Assembly: GCF_030348945.1 (NCBI RefSeq) | Contig: NZ_JAUCEN010000002.1 | Location: 1,612,001 to 1,676,000 of the forward strand | Source of the DNA: Peribacillus sp. ACCC06369 | GTDB lineage: Bacteria > Bacillota > Bacilli > Bacillales > DSM-1321 | Length of the DNA: 64,000 nucleotides | Direction: 5' to 3' | Shown: positions 10,139 through 17,136 of the stretch, piece after piece | Position numbering within the stretch: the first letter of the stretch is position 1 | Layout: every line of letters begins with the position of its first letter | The notes under the pieces: model-generated | Seen by the model: only the letters and a program-made list of their open reading frames with translations | What the model was told of the DNA's origin: nothing | Database searches by the model: none | Position numbers and translations under genes: made by a program

Positions 10139-11020
10139 ATGCCCGAAGGAAAAATTATCAAAGCATTAAGTGGATTTTATTATGTCCTTGAAGGTGAAGA
10201 AGTCTATCAATGCCGCGGACGGGGAGTATTCAGGAAAAATAAGGTGACGCCACTTGTAGGTGATTATGTTGTTTTTCAAGCGGAAAATAAAACGGATGGG
10301 ACCGTGACCGAAATAAAACCGCGAAAGAATGAATTGATCCGGCCACAAATTTCAAATGTAGACCAAGCCATCCTAGTCTTTTCGGCAGTGGAACCTGATT
10401 TCAGTCCAGCATTGCTTGATCGATTTCTCGTACTTATCGAAGATAACGAAATCGAACCCATTATCGTCGTGACTAAACTTGACTTGGTTACTTCTGAAAA
10501 CCAAAAGAAACTGTCTCAGTATATCAAGGACTATCAGAAACTTGGCTATACTGTACTGGAGACATCTTCAGTTACCGCTGGGGGCATTGAAGAACTAGTG
10601 CCGTATTTAGAAGAGAAAACGAGTGTATTTGCTGGTCAGTCAGGTGTTGGGAAATCGTCCTTGCTGAATGCGATCAATCCTGAATTGGCTTTAAAGACGG
10701 ATGATATTTCGTCACACCTAGGACGTGGGAAGCATACGACACGCCACGTTGAATTGATTCATATTGGCTCTGGGCTTGTCGCGGATACACCAGGATTCAG
10801 TTCACTTGAATTCATGGAAATGGAAGCTGAACGGTTATCCTATTGCTTCCCGGAAATGCATAAGCATGGGGAAGACTGTAAATTCCGGGCTTGCCTGCAT
10901 GATAAAGAACCGAAGTGTGCTGTGAAGGAAGCGGTTGAGACAGGGGAAATTCCACATTATCGATATGAACACTATATGCAATTCTTAGAAGAAATTAGAG
11001 ATAGAAAGCCGAGGTATTAA
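10139..11020 (+). CDS. rsgA: Ribosome small-subunit-dependent GTPase RsgA (CpgA/YloQ)
   Basis: Circularly permuted GTPase that acts in late 30S maturation; the B. subtilis orthologue is a PrkC substrate. An N-terminal OB fold (about 1-65) is followed by the GTPase motifs in permuted order: TKLD (G4, about 112), GQSGVGKSS (G1, about 166-174) and DTPG (G3, about 216). A C-terminal zinc knuckle with Cys-His-Cys residues (CKFRACLHD) lies near 247-261. A GTG at 10133 is in frame, but ATG 10139 has AGGAG at 10127-10131 with proper spacing and gives the MPEGKIIKALSGFY N-terminus of the family. rpe starts one base after its stop. Confidence 0.96.
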   Translation: MPEGKIIKALSGFYYVLEGEEVYQCRGRGVFRKNKVTPLVGDYVVFQAENKTDGTVTEIKPRKNELIRPQISNVDQAILVFSAVEPDFSPALLDRFLVLIEDNEIEPIIVVTKLDLVTSENQKKLSQYIKDYQKLGYTVLETSSVTAGGIEELVPYLEEKTSVFAGQSGVGKSSLLNAINPELALKTDDISSHLGRGKHTTRHVELIHIGSGLVADTPGFSSLEFMEMEAERLSYCFPEMHKHGEDCKFRACLHDKEPKCAVKEAVETGEIPHYRYEHYMQFLEEIRDRKPRY

Positions 11021-11021
11021 A

Positions 11022-11669
11022 ATGGTTAAAATCGCACCATCCATTTTATCAGCTAACTTTGCAAAATTGGGAGAAGAAATCATTGATGTTGAAAGGGGCG
11101 GAGCGGATTTAATCCATGTAGATGTCATGGATGGGCATTTCGTGCCGAATATTACGATAGGCTCCCTGATTGTAGACGCTATCCGGCCGGTGACAAAGCT
11201 TCCGCTGGATGTTCACTTAATGATCGAACAACCTGATCGTTATATCGAGGCGTTTGCGAAAGCTGGAGCCGATTATATAACTGTACATGTAGAGGCATGC
11301 ACTCATTTGCATCGGACAATCCAATTGATTAAATCTTTTGGTGTAAGGGCTGGCGTGGTGCTTAACCCAGCCACTCCGGCTTCCTTGATCCAACCCATAA
11401 TCGAAGATATTGACATGGTATTACTGATGACGGTTAACCCAGGTTTTGGCGGGCAAAAGTTCATTTCATCCGTACTGCCCAAAATTGCTGAAGTGAAGGC
11501 GATGGCAGAAATGCATAACCAAAATCTGGAAATAGAGATTGATGGTGGAGTAAATGAAGAAACGGCTAAACTATGTATTGAACAAGGGGCGACAATCCTA
11601 GTGGCCGGCTCGGCAATATATAATCAAGAAGATCGACACGCAGCGATTCAAAAGATTCGGGGAAAGTGA
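11022..11669 (+). CDS. rpe: Ribulose-phosphate 3-epimerase
   Basis: Interconverts ribulose 5-phosphate and xylulose 5-phosphate in the pentose phosphate pathway, in the cytosol. The 215-residue TIM barrel opens with KIAPSILSANFAKLGEE. It contains the metal-binding and catalytic segments HVDVMDGHFVPN and DVHLMI, the flexible MTVNPGFGGQKF loop and EIDGGV. The gene is the last in the cluster running from the left edge; a strong terminator hairpin follows at 11675-11717. Confidence 0.96.
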   Translation: MVKIAPSILSANFAKLGEEIIDVERGGADLIHVDVMDGHFVPNITIGSLIVDAIRPVTKLPLDVHLMIEQPDRYIEAFAKAGADYITVHVEACTHLHRTIQLIKSFGVRAGVVLNPATPASLIQPIIEDIDMVLLMTVNPGFGGQKFISSVLPKIAEVKAMAEMHNQNLEIEIDGGVNEETAKLCIEQGATILVAGSAIYNQEDRHAAIQKIRGK

Positions 11670-11674
11670 TATAA

Positions 11675-11717
11675 AGCCGACACTATCGTATTCAAATGAT
11701 AGTGATCGGCTTTTTTT
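11675..11717 (+). terminator. Rho-independent terminator after rpe
   Basis: The inverted repeat AGCCGA-ACTATC / GATAGT-TCGGCT closes an A/T-rich loop and is followed by seven T. It ends the coaBC-to-rpe transcription unit. Confidence 0.85.
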
Positions 11718-11771
11718 ATCAATTATACAAAACATCTTGTATATGAATATACATAGAAAAGGATGATTACG

Positions 11772-12425
11772 ATGATTATTAGTATAATGGCTGGAGGTCC
11801 GGAATGTTTTTGGCCAGATTTAACAAGGTATATAGAGATGACTGATCTATGGGTCGGGGTTGACAGGGGAGTATGGGCATTGCTTGAAGAAGGTATCGAA
11901 CCTAAGTGCGGATTTGGGGATTTTGATTCAGTTTCGGAAAGTGAATACAAGAAAATTGAGCAAAGGCTGGAACAAATCAATTTATATTCATCGGAAAAGG
12001 ATGAAACCGATTTAGAAATCGCATTTAAATGGGCAATAGGGAAAAAACCAAGTGAAATTCACATATTGGGCGCTACAGGAGGAAGAATGGACCATTTTCT
12101 TGGTAATATCCAGCTGCTCCAAAAAGAAAGTGTCCTCCCTTATCATGGTGACATTGATATATACATAGTTGATAAGCAAAATATATTCACAGTAAAAACA
12201 GCGGGGGCATATGAAGTCACCGCTTTGCAAGATAAGAAATACCTGTCATTGCTCCCTGTAACGGCAGAAGTCACCGGCATTACACTTTCGGGTTTCAAAT
12301 ACCCTCTGAGTGATGCAAGCTTGGAAATAGGTTCGACGCTTTGCATCAGCAATGAACTAATTTCCGAATCTGGGAATGTTTCATTTGAGAAAGGCATATT
12401 AATGGTGATAAGAAGCAGTGATTAA
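11772..12425 (+). CDS. thiN: Thiamine pyrophosphokinase
   Basis: Transfers pyrophosphate from ATP to thiamine to give thiamine pyrophosphate. About 217 residues, matching the ThiN/YloS family. Visible motifs are GVDRGVWALLEEG, the acidic FGDFDSVS (substrate/metal site), EKDETDLEIAFKWA and GATGGRMDHFLGN; C-terminal beta-sandwich. ATG codons lie at 11763 and 11772. I prefer 11772 because the AAAGGA at 11758-11763 then has normal spacing; 11763 would overlap the Shine-Dalgarno. It has its own upstream region with nested palindromes and follows the rpe terminator. No TPP riboswitch was recognised upstream. Confidence 0.92.
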   Translation: MIISIMAGGPECFWPDLTRYIEMTDLWVGVDRGVWALLEEGIEPKCGFGDFDSVSESEYKKIEQRLEQINLYSSEKDETDLEIAFKWAIGKKPSEIHILGATGGRMDHFLGNIQLLQKESVLPYHGDIDIYIVDKQNIFTVKTAGAYEVTALQDKKYLSLLPVTAEVTGITLSGFKYPLSDASLEIGSTLCISNELISESGNVSFEKGILMVIRSSD

Positions 12426-12446
12426 AATTCATGCTTAGAGCAGATT

Positions 12447-12475
12447 CGGATATAATTACGATCATCCTATATCCG
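12447..12475 (+). repeat. Inverted repeat between thiN and spoVM
   Basis: A perfect 8-bp inverted repeat, CGGATATA and TATATCCG, separated by 13 bases, lies about 70 bases before spoVM. No T-run follows, so it is not a normal terminator. It could be an operator or leader structure; function unknown. Confidence 0.5.
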
Positions 12476-12547
12476 CTTAAAAGCTTATGTTGTAATAGAA
12501 AAATTCCACTTCATCTTTATTTGTGGGATGCAAAGAGGAGGGGCATG

Positions 12548-12628
12548 ATGAAATTTTATACGATTAAATTGCCAAAAGTTCTGGGCAGTTTGGTAAGGGC
12601 TATGCTCGGAGCGTTTAAAAAAGGCTGA
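12548..12628 (+). CDS. spoVM: Stage V sporulation protein SpoVM
   Basis: A 26-residue amphipathic peptide that recognises the positively curved forespore outer membrane and anchors the SpoIVA coat basement layer. The sequence MKFYTIKLPKVLGSLVRAML... aligns along its whole length with B. subtilis SpoVM, including the proline in LPK that kinks the peptide and the basic C-terminus FKKG. AGAGGAGGGG at 12534-12543 is a very strong Shine-Dalgarno. A second ATG directly upstream (12545) is in frame and would add one Met. Proof of a spore-forming organism. In B. subtilis the gene is SigE-controlled; I could not identify a convincing SigE promoter here. Confidence 0.95.
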   Translation: MKFYTIKLPKVLGSLVRAMLGAFKKG

Positions 12629-12642
12629 TACTTATCTCCATG

Positions 12643-12676
12643 ACACCTCTCAAATTCAGGGAGGTGTTATTTTTTT
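12643..12676 (+). terminator. Terminator after spoVM
   Basis: Stem ACACCTC / GAGGTGT with a short loop, followed by a T-run (12671-12676). It separates spoVM from the convergent rpmB. Confidence 0.8.
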
Positions 12677-12804
12677 CGGGATTTCTGGGGGAATGATAGG
12701 GGGTTGGCCATCCATTAATGGGAGATGACTTCTTTTCCTGATGCAGACTGTACCTTATCAACGAAATTAAAACCATCCCCATTAAAATGCAGGCCATTAC
12801 AAGT

Positions 12805-12828
12805 AAAAAGGCATCCTAAGAGGATGCC
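12805..12828 (-). terminator. Terminator of rpmB (minus strand)
   Basis: Perfect 7-bp stem GGCATCC / GGATGCC with a 5-base loop. On the minus strand it is followed by a run of five T (AAAAA at 12805-12809 on the + strand). It lies 6 bases beyond the rpmB stop codon. Confidence 0.85.
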
Positions 12829-12834
12829 GTAACA

Positions 12835-13023
12835 TTATACGCGTTCTACTTTGCCCGATTTAAGAGCTCTTGCAGAAACGTATACACGTTTAGGTTTACC
12901 GTCAACTAAAATACGTACTTTTTGAAGGTTAGCGCCCCATGTACGCTTGCTAGCGTTCATTGCGTGAGAGCGGCTGTTACCAGAACGAGTTCTTCTTCCA
13001 GTGATTACACATTTACGTGCCAT
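12835..13023 (-). CDS. rpmB: 50S ribosomal protein L28
   Basis: Small basic protein of the large ribosomal subunit, 62 residues ([16 protein letters not shown]...), nearly identical to Bacillus L28 as remembered. It keeps only one cysteine, so it is the form without the four-Cys zinc ribbon. It is the only gene in the window on the minus strand, convergent with spoVM and divergent from yloU; this arrangement is conserved in Bacillus. Its Shine-Dalgarno (minus-strand GGAGGG) is visible as CCCTCC at 13032-13037. Confidence 0.97.
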   Translation of the reverse strand: MARKCVITGRRTRSGNSRSHAMNASKRTWGANLQKVRILVDGKPKRVYVSARALKSGKVERV

Positions 13024-13204
13024 GTTAAATTCCCTCCTAACTACAACAAGCTTAAGTTATTCGCAGTCGTCTTAAGTCTTTGTAAAATACTTTAATAATT
13101 TATCATACCTACCGATAGAATGCAATACTTCAGTTCATTACTTTCAAGAAAAAAACCTTGACATACCTACTTGAAAATTGAAATATATAAAGTGCCGTAT
13201 GACA

Positions 13205-13233
13205 TTTACTTTTAAAACCATGGACATTATAGT
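13205..13233 (+). promoter_or_regulatory. Candidate sigma-A promoter for yloU-fakA
   Basis: TTTACT (13205-13210), 17 bases, TATAGT (13228-13233), about 44 bases before the yloU start. The consensus -35 TTGACA at 13158-13163 just upstream has only poorly placed -10 candidates. The rest of the 253-base divergent region is A/T-rich; I could not place the rpmB promoter with confidence. Confidence 0.45.
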
Positions 13234-13276
13234 AAAATGTCTTTAGTTGACTTGATTTTTTGGGAGGGAAAAGAAA

Positions 13277-13639
13277 ATGTCTATCGAATTACAAACGAAA
13301 TATGGACAAATTGATATCTCTAATGATGTTGTCGCTACTGTAGCAGGCGGCGCAGCTGTGGATTGCTACGGAATTATAGGAATGGCTTCCAAAAAACAAT
13401 TTAAAGACGGCATTGCCGAAATTTTAAGAAAAGAAAACTTTACTAAGGGTGTAATAGTCCGTCAAGAAGAGGAAGAAGTTCATATCGATATGTATATTAT
13501 CGTAAGTTATGGAACAAAAATCTCGGAAGTTGCACATAATGTGCAATCAAAGGTAAAATACACTCTGGACAAAACTGTAGGATTAGCTGTTGATTCCGTT
13601 AACATTTTTGTACAGGGAGTTCGTGTGACGAACCCTTAA
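13277..13639 (+). CDS. yloU: Asp23/Gls24-family envelope stress protein YloU
   Basis: 120-residue Asp23/Gls24 (DUF322) protein. The family includes the abundant membrane-associated alkaline shock protein Asp23 of Staphylococcus. Its biochemical role is not settled; members are tied to cell envelope homeostasis. Visible family features are the EIS/DIS-type start (QIDISNDVVATVAGGAAVDCYGI), a GVIV beta-strand pair, and a C-terminal VNIFVQGVRVT segment. It is followed after 18 bases by fakA, a conserved pairing in Firmicutes. GGGAGGG upstream of ATG 13277 supports the start. Confidence 0.9.
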   Translation: MSIELQTKYGQIDISNDVVATVAGGAAVDCYGIIGMASKKQFKDGIAEILRKENFTKGVIVRQEEEEVHIDMYIIVSYGTKISEVAHNVQSKVKYTLDKTVGLAVDSVNIFVQGVRVTNP

Positions 13640-13657
13640 GTATAGGAGGAAAGTTTT

Positions 13658-15328
13658 GTGTCAATTACAAGTTTAAACGGAAAGCGCTTTGCAGAAATGA
13701 TCATTCAAGGTGCCAACCATTTAGCGGCTAATGCCCAAATGGTTGATGCTTTGAATGTTTTCCCAGTTCCAGATGGAGATACTGGAACGAATATGAATTT
13801 ATCGATGACTTCCGGAGCGAAGGAAGTGCAAAATAACGTCCAGGAGCATATCGGGAAAGTGGGTACATCCCTATCAAGAGGACTGCTAATGGGTGCACGC
13901 GGCAATTCAGGTGTTATCCTTTCGCAACTTTTCCGCGGTTTTGCTAAAGCGATTGAACATAAATCGGAAATCAATAGTGAGGAATTTGCCCAAGCATTTG
14001 AAGCAGGGGTTCAGACAGCTTATAAAGCGGTAATGAAACCTGTTGAAGGAACCATTTTAACGGTTGCAAAAGATGCAGCCAAGCAAGCGGTTTCATCAGC
14101 ATCAAAGCACCAAGACTTTATTCAGGTAATGGAAGAAATCGTTACGGAAGCCAATGCTTCATTAAAACGCACTCCTGATCTACTTCCAGTCTTAAAAGAA
14201 GTGGGGGTCGTTGACAGTGGCGGGCAAGGGTTGGTGTTCGTTTATGAAGGTTTCCTTGCTGAGCTTAAAGGGGAAGCCCTTCCAGTCCGATCTGCAAATG
14301 GACCAAGCATGGATGACATGATCAGTGCCGAACATCACATGAACGTACAAGGGCATATGAACACGGAAGATATCGTATATGGTTACTGCACGGAATTCAT
14401 GGTCCGATTGGAAAGTGAGAAACTTGCCAATAATTCGTTCGATGAAGAAAAATTCCGAAATGATTTAAGTGAATACGGAGATTCTTTATTAGTCATCTCA
14501 GATGATGAAGTCGTCAAAGTACATATTCACTCTGAACAGCCTGGCACGTGCCTGAATTATGGCCAGCAATACGGTAGTTTAATCAAACTGAAAATCGATA
14601 ATATGCGTGAACAGCATACTGCGATCGTAGGTGAAACGAATACACCGCTTCAAACGAAACCGTCCACCAAAGAGAAGTATGGTGTAGTGTCCGTAGCGAT
14701 GGGTGCTGGCATAAGCGAGTTATTCAAAAGCATCGGCGCTAAGTCCGTCATCGAAGGCGGACAAACGATGAATCCTAGCACAGAAGATATTGTTAAGGCT
14801 GTCGAAGAGGCATATGCGGATCATGTCATCATCTTGCCTAACAATAAAAATATCATCATGGCGGCCAATCAAGCTGCAGATGTACTTGGTGATCATGTGA
14901 CTGTTATTCCAACGAAAACAGTACCACAGGGAATGGCGGCATTGTTGGCTTTCAACCCTTCACTTGATGCTGAAGAGAATAAAAAAGCGATGATCGAAGC
15001 CCTTTCACATGTGAAAACGGGCCAGATTACTTATGCTGTCAGGGATACCAACATAGACGGTCTTGCAATTGAGACCGGGGACTTCATGGGAATTGCTGAA
15101 GGAACCATCAAAGTGAAGGATAAAGACATGACTCAAGCGGCAAAAGACCTTCTCTCCGATATGATTGATGAAGATTCCGAAATCCTTACCATTTTATATG
15201 GAGAAGATGCAACAACAGAAGAAGTAGAAGGTCTTGTTGCGTTTTGTAATGAGAATTTCGAGGACGTTGAAGTTGAAGTCCATAATGGGAAACAACCTTT
15301 ATATTCTTTTATTTTTTCAATTGAATAA
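13658..15328 (+). CDS. fakA: Fatty acid kinase catalytic subunit FakA (YloV)
   Basis: ATP-dependent kinase that phosphorylates fatty acids held by FakB partner proteins (encoded elsewhere), allowing exogenous fatty acids to enter phospholipid synthesis through PlsX/PlsY. It has 556 residues. The N-terminal Dak2 kinase domain carries VFPVPDGDTGTNM (metal/ATP site) and MGARGNSGVILSQ. The middle and C-terminal FakA domains include GVVDSGGQGLVF and ILPNNKNIIMAA. Start is GTG 13658 with AGGAGGA at 13644-13650. Its location beside yloU and just upstream of the fapR-plsX block fits a lipid role. Confidence 0.92.
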   Translation: MSITSLNGKRFAEMIIQGANHLAANAQMVDALNVFPVPDGDTGTNMNLSMTSGAKEVQNNVQEHIGKVGTSLSRGLLMGARGNSGVILSQLFRGFAKAIEHKSEINSEEFAQAFEAGVQTAYKAVMKPVEGTILTVAKDAAKQAVSSASKHQDFIQVMEEIVTEANASLKRTPDLLPVLKEVGVVDSGGQGLVFVYEGFLAELKGEALPVRSANGPSMDDMISAEHHMNVQGHMNTEDIVYGYCTEFMVRLESEKLANNSFDEEKFRNDLSEYGDSLLVISDDEVVKVHIHSEQPGTCLNYGQQYGSLIKLKIDNMREQHTAIVGETNTPLQTKPSTKEKYGVVSVAMGAGISELFKSIGAKSVIEGGQTMNPSTEDIVKAVEEAYADHVIILPNNKNIIMAANQAADVLGDHVTVIPTKTVPQGMAALLAFNPSLDAEENKKAMIEALSHVKTGQITYAVRDTNIDGLAIETGDFMGIAEGTIKVKDKDMTQAAKDLLSDMIDEDSEILTILYGEDATTEEVEGLVAFCNENFEDVEVEVHNGKQPLYSFIFSIE

Positions 15329-15398
15329 GTTGAGAATCATGAAGATAAGGGAGATTTAATCGTCTCTTTGAAGGATCCAGAAAAAAATAAAAGGCAAT

Positions 15399-15437
15399 AA
15401 ACTGCATATGTCATTAGGCTATGCAGTTTTATTTTTT
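15399..15437 (+). terminator. Terminator after fakA
   Basis: Perfect stem AAACTGCATA / TATGCAGTTT with an 11-base loop, then T-rich tail (TTTTATTTTTT). Confidence 0.8.
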
Positions 15438-15465
15438 ATGAAATGAAGGATTAGGGACAGCACGC

Positions 15466-15495
15466 TTGGAATTACAATAAATATGGCGTTATTAT
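15466..15495 (+). promoter_or_regulatory. Candidate sigma-A promoter for sdaAB-sdaAA-recG
   Basis: TTGGAA (15466-15471), 18 bases, TATTAT (15490-15495), about 57 bases before the sdaAB start and downstream of the fakA terminator. Confidence 0.45.
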
Positions 15496-15551
15496 TAAAC
15501 TAACTCCCAGTGTTTCCTTTGGGTTCAGTTCTAAAGAAGGAGGAGCAATTC

Positions 15552-16214
15552 ATGAAATTTAGAAGTGTATTCGATATAATTGGTCCTGTTATGATTGGTC
15601 CCTCTAGTTCTCATACAGCAGGAGCTGCGAGAATCGGAAGGGTTGCCAGGAATTTATTCGACCGGGAACCAAAATGGGCCCATATTTCTTTTTACGGATC
15701 GTTTGCCAAAACCTATAAAGGCCATGGAACGGATGTAGCCATTGTAGGAGGCTTACTTGATTTTGATACATTTGATGAGAGAATTAAAGAATCGCTGGAA
15801 ATAGCCCGCAAAAAGAAAATGAAAATTACTTTTCGCGAAGAAGAAGCCGTACCGGAACATCCCAATACAGCAAAAATAACGGTGGGCGATGATGATGGCG
15901 AACTGGAACTTGTCGGAATATCGATTGGCGGGGGAAAGATTGAAATCATCGAATTGAATGGGTTTAAATTGAGGCTATCTGGCCACAATCCTGCCATACT
16001 CGTCGTTCATGATGACCGATTTGGTGCCATTGCCAATGTTTCAAACATTTTAGCTAAGCATCAAATCAACATTGGCCAGATGGAAGTCTCCCGTAAGGAG
16101 AAAGGGAAGATGGCCTTGATGACCATTGAAGTGGACCATAACTTGGAGGACCACGTCATCGATGAAATTACAGCACTCCCCAACATCACCCAAGTTGCGA
16201 GGATTGTTGATTGA
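15552..16214 (+). CDS. sdaAB: L-serine ammonia-lyase, iron-sulfur-dependent, beta subunit
   Basis: Beta chain of the [4Fe-4S] L-serine dehydratase, which deaminates serine to pyruvate and ammonia together with SdaAA. It has 220 residues. The N-terminal segment SVFDIIGPVMIGPSSSHTAGA is the signature of the family's substrate-binding domain. A C-terminal ACT-like domain (about 150-220, AILVVHDDRFGAIANV...) is the presumed regulatory part. The frame is open to 15510, but ATG 15552 with GGAGGAG upstream matches the known N-terminus. The alpha subunit follows after 37 bases. Confidence 0.96.
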   Translation: MKFRSVFDIIGPVMIGPSSSHTAGAARIGRVARNLFDREPKWAHISFYGSFAKTYKGHGTDVAIVGGLLDFDTFDERIKESLEIARKKKMKITFREEEAVPEHPNTAKITVGDDDGELELVGISIGGGKIEIIELNGFKLRLSGHNPAILVVHDDRFGAIANVSNILAKHQINIGQMEVSRKEKGKMALMTIEVDHNLEDHVIDEITALPNITQVARIVD

Positions 16215-16251
16215 TAGGGCAATCGTTTCCACTTAGGAAGGAGAAGATATC

Positions 16252-17136
16252 ATGTTTCGGAATGTAGCGGAATTAATAGAATTAGCTGACTCAAAGCAGA
16301 AAAAAATATCAGAACTGATGATAGAACAGGAAATGGAAGTAACGGGAAAAAGCCGTGAACAAATCATCCATCAAATGGGAGTCAACCTGGATGTGATGGA
16401 GCAGGCTGTGGAAAAGGGACTCCAAGGTGTGCGATCCGTTTCCGGGCTTACGGGCGGGGACGCAGTCCTTCTTCAGAATTACATTAAATCCGGAAATTCC
16501 TTATCCGGTGAAATGCTACTGGATGCTGTCAGCAAAGCCGTGGCAACAAACGAAGTGAACGCAGCCATGGGAACGATTTGTGCGACACCCACTGCCGGAT
16601 CAGCGGGTGTTGTGCCTGGAACCCTCTTTGCTTTGCAAAATAAATTAAAACCTAATCGGGAACAGAAAATTGAGTTCTTATTTACAGCAGGGGCATTTGG
16701 TTTCGTAGTAGCGAATAATGCTTCGATCTCTGGAGCTGCAGGGGGCTGTCAGGCGGAGGTCGGTTCTGCTTCGGGCATGGCAGCTGCAGCCATCGTTGAA
16801 ATGGCAGGAGGAACACCGGCACAAAGTGCAGAAGCAATGGCCATCACATTAAAGAACATGCTTGGTCTTGTATGTGACCCTGTTGCTGGGCTTGTGGAAG
16901 TACCTTGTGTGAAGCGGAATGCCATGGGGGCAGCTAATGCTATGGTTGCCGCAGATATGGCTTTAGCGGGGATTACAAGCCGCATACCGTGTGATGAAGT
17001 AATTGATGCGATGTACAAAATCGGGCAAACGATGCCATCTGCTCTAAGGGAAACTGCACAAGGAGGTTTAGCGGCTACACCGACTGGACGGGAGTTGGAA
17101 GCGAAAATCTTTGGCTTGCCGCTGAATAAGAAGTGA
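16252..17136 (+). CDS. sdaAA: L-serine ammonia-lyase, iron-sulfur-dependent, alpha subunit
   Basis: Catalytic, Fe-S-carrying alpha chain of the two-subunit serine dehydratase, 294 residues. Conserved cysteines for the cluster are visible in ICATPTAGSAG, GGCQAEVGSASG and CDPVAGLVEVPC. The gene follows sdaAB and overlaps the recG start by 4 bases (GTGA), so recG translation is probably coupled to it. Confidence 0.95.
   Translation: MFRNVAELIELADSKQKKISELMIEQEMEVTGKSREQIIHQMGVNLDVMEQAVEKGLQGVRSVSGLTGGDAVLLQNYIKSGNSLSGEMLLDAVSKAVATNEVNAAMGTICATPTAGSAGVVPGTLFALQNKLKPNREQKIEFLFTAGAFGFVVANNASISGAAGGCQAEVGSASGMAAAAIVEMAGGTPAQSAEAMAITLKNMLGLVCDPVAGLVEVPCVKRNAMGAANAMVAADMALAGITSRIPCDEVIDAMYKIGQTMPSALRETAQGGLAATPTGRELEAKIFGLPLNKK

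Noticed and set aside
13158..13163. Consensus TTGACA upstream of yloU as the main promoter
   Set aside because: The best -10-like hexamers are 18-22 bases away and match poorly; TTTACT-N17-TATAGT downstream fits better.
15502..15530. Hairpin-like CCCA / TGGG with AACT / AGTT before sdaAB
   Set aside because: Short interrupted pairing with a bulge, no T-run and no similarity to a T-box or riboswitch core; not strong enough.
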